A stretch of DNA of 64,000 nt from Vreelandella venusta (GTDB taxonomy: Bacteria > Pseudomonadota > Gammaproteobacteria > Pseudomonadales > Halomonadaceae), in NCBI RefSeq assembly GCF_007989605.1, contig NZ_BJUL01000001.1:62001-126000 (forward strand). The letters are read 5' to 3'. A model generated the notes under the pieces. That model made no database searches. It saw only the letters and a list, made by a program, of their open reading frames with translations, and had not been told where the DNA came from. A program made the translations under genes and the position numbers. Below, piece by piece: positions 62,920 to 64,000 of this stretch. How positions within the stretch are numbered: position 1 is the first letter of the stretch; every line of letters starts with the position of its first letter.

Positions 62920-62943
62920 ACGCCTCCTTACTGGGGGCGTTTT
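62920..62943 (+). terminator. Rho-independent terminator after luxS
   Basis: ACGCCTCC pairs with GGGGGCGT (one G-T pair) around a five-base loop and runs into TTTT, 32 bases after the luxS stop. Confidence 0.85.
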
Positions 62944-63004
62944 AGTGTTGGGCCAGTAACCACAATGGAAAACGCTTGATAACGTTAAGCATGGGAAAGA
63001 CATA

Positions 63005-63040
63005 GAACATCACTGCGCTATCAATCGAGCAGTGATGTTC
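63005..63040. repeat. 12-bp perfect inverted repeat between luxS and ppa
   Basis: GAACATCACTGC (63005-63016) and GCAGTGATGTTC (63029-63040) are perfect complements with a 12-base spacer. It is 37 bases past the minus-strand pyrophosphatase stop. No T run follows on that strand, so it is not a standard terminator. Confidence 0.75.
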
Positions 63041-63076
63041 AAGCAGTTTAAAATACGACGGTTTGATTCAATCAGA

Positions 63077-63784
63077 TTATTGCGTGGCCGAAAAATTCTC
63101 GGCAGCTGCTTCTAGTACGGCTAATGCAGACTCGGCGTCTTCAAACCCAAGACCTTCCATACCACCATCAAGGCCTTTGTAATTCGCGAACCAGATATCA
63201 ACAATCTGGCTAACACCAGGAAACTCACTATCGAGTTGCTGCATGCTTTCAATATGGGCAAACGGAGAATCCTGGGTAAGTACCGCCACCAGTTTGTCGT
63301 CTTGCTCACCGTCATCTAACATTTTTAAAACGCCAATAACACGTACATCTACGACTTCACCACGCGGTAACGCTTGGCCTAAGACGATGACATCGAGTGG
63401 GTCGCCGTCACCGCCTAGTTCTTTAGGCAGGGCAGTACCAGGGATAGCGCCATAATTGCCGGGATAACCCAGGTAATTTACAACGCGCGGCTCGCCGTCT
63501 TTATATTCCCAATAAACCGCGTTCGGGTCTTCTTTGCTAACTTCCCATTTGGCAGATGTGCCTGTGGGTATTTCGATAATGGCGTTGGCATAACCATTGC
63601 TATTAATGGCATCCATCGCCATTAAATCGACATCACCGACAATGGTGAAATCATCTTTTAGGGTCATGGCTGAGGTATAGGGCGTTGTTTCAGAAAAGGC
63701 TAGATTGCCTAATGACTCAGCATGCGCCGTAGACGTTAACATCGAGATGCTTATCACACCTGCAAGCAGTAGTTTGTTATGCAT
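63077..63784 (-). CDS. ppa: Exported family I inorganic pyrophosphatase
   Basis: A 236-residue pyrophosphatase with a signal peptide (NKLLLAGVISISMLTSTAHA), which is unusual because family I pyrophosphatases are normally cytosolic. The core is intact: VNYLGYPGNYGAIPGTALP and the metal-binding GGDGDPLDVIVLG. The C-terminal part ends in about 30 helical residues. The enzyme would hydrolyse pyrophosphate outside the inner membrane, perhaps to recover phosphate. Start at 63784 has GGGA 6 to 7 bases upstream; Met at 63790 is an alternative. Orientation is opposite to luxS. Confidence 0.85.
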   Translation of the reverse strand: MHNKLLLAGVISISMLTSTAHAESLGNLAFSETTPYTSAMTLKDDFTIVGDVDLMAMDAINSNGYANAIIEIPTGTSAKWEVSKEDPNAVYWEYKDGEPRVVNYLGYPGNYGAIPGTALPKELGGDGDPLDVIVLGQALPRGEVVDVRVIGVLKMLDDGEQDDKLVAVLTQDSPFAHIESMQQLDSEFPGVSQIVDIWFANYKGLDGGMEGLGFEDAESALAVLEAAAENFSATQ

Positions 63785-63860
63785 GACCATTCCCGTAAGC
63801 AATTTAATTCAGTCAACTTTATCAGGGGGGAGTGACGAATTAGTGACAGGGAATTGATGA

Positions 63861-64000
63861 TCAAGCGGGGTCTATCGTTAGCAGTAGCCGCTTTTGACCT
63901 GCCTCCAAAGAGGGACTGCGGTGCACTAAGCCATGCTTTTCGCAGCCTTCCCAACCGCTGCCTTTTAGTAACGCGATATCACCGGGCTGCAAACGCTGAA
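63861..64000 (-). CDS. DUF1826 domain protein (3' end; 5' end beyond window)
   Basis: An open frame running in from the right edge, with 45 complete codons before a TGA at 63861-63863. The translated end, LQPGDIALLKGSGWEGC followed by HGLVHRSP and LLLTIDPA, matches the C-terminus of DUF1826 proteins. The start lies outside the window. The stretch 63785-63860 between it and the pyrophosphatase gene holds only the latter's upstream region. The family function is unknown. Confidence 0.75.
   Translation of the reverse strand, partial: QRLQPGDIALLKGSGWEGCEKHGLVHRSPSLEAGQKRLLLTIDPA

Noticed and set aside
1..64000. CRISPR arrays, tRNA, rRNA, insertion sequences, prophage
   Set aside because: No regularly spaced repeats of array size, no clover-leaf or rRNA-like stretch, no transposase or integrase found on either strand by reading; a covariance search could still find a small RNA.

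Overview
The window reads as chromosomal DNA of a halophilic gammaproteobacterium, most likely Halomonas or Vreelandella. The main support is a complete ectoine-degradation locus (doeA, doeB, doeX, doeC, doeD), a choline-type BCCT transporter with a BetI-like operator, a TAXI-type TRAP permease followed by a Usp protein, and many small conserved families common in marine gammaproteobacteria (DUF2189, DUF3108, DUF3422, DUF2798, DUF1826, OsmC-YcaO). Species cannot be fixed from sequence reading alone. I saw no rRNA, tRNA, CRISPR array, insertion sequence or prophage.

Layout. 1-3.6 kb: end of a TRAP permease gene, a Usp gene and a DUF2189 membrane protein. 3.7-12.6 kb: a tightly overlapping signalling operon (molybdopterin-fold secreted protein, TorS-like hybrid kinase, NosP-like FIST protein, NahK/ErcS-like hybrid kinase), facing a LuxR-type regulator of ErbR/AgmR type and followed by an ExaC-type aldehyde dehydrogenase and an AdhP-type alcohol dehydrogenase. 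This looks like an alcohol-oxidation regulon joined to a nitric-oxide sensing branch. 12.6-17.3 kb: SulP anion transporter, BetT-like choline transporter and a Spy/CpxP-like periplasmic protein, all on the minus strand. 17.5-23.8 kb: a tripartite tricarboxylate transporter (tctC, tctB, tctA) facing its likely two-component system, which is co-transcribed with an uncharacterised exported protein and a DUF805 protein. 23.9-34.3 kb: membrane-anchored AraC regulator, exported alpha/beta hydrolase, an RND efflux operon ending in baeS-baeR, a divergent TetR regulator and an XRE-like regulator. 34.5-43 kb: orphan FabF with divergent TetR, OsmC-YcaO fusion, LysR/DUF2798 pair, and an agcS-ansA operon with a structured leader. 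43-48.4 kb: DUF3422, SpmAB-like fusion, LysO, DUF3108 and GhrA, all on the minus strand.

48.5-61.2 kb: the ectoine-degradation locus. doeABX is split from doeCD by four genes of unknown joint function: a nitrilase-superfamily amidase, an ATP-grasp ligase, a C45-type Ntn hydrolase and a very long Orn/Lys/Arg-type decarboxylase. All four chemistries act on amino acids, amines or amides. They lie between the genes that make and consume 2,4-diaminobutyrate, so an undescribed diamine or amino-acid conjugation and deconjugation pathway is the most interesting hypothesis here. 61.2-64 kb: L-2-haloacid dehalogenase, ABM-domain protein, luxS, an exported inorganic pyrophosphatase, and the C-terminal end of a DUF1826 gene at the window edge.

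Regulatory sequence worth noting: a 10-bp perfect long-range stem that buries the agcS Shine-Dalgarno sequence, five TGCA cores at about 10-bp steps just upstream of it, hairpins between tctC and tctB and between doeC and doeD, a sigma-54-like element before doeA, and three short tandem repeats (two of 12-bp units, one of 15-bp units).
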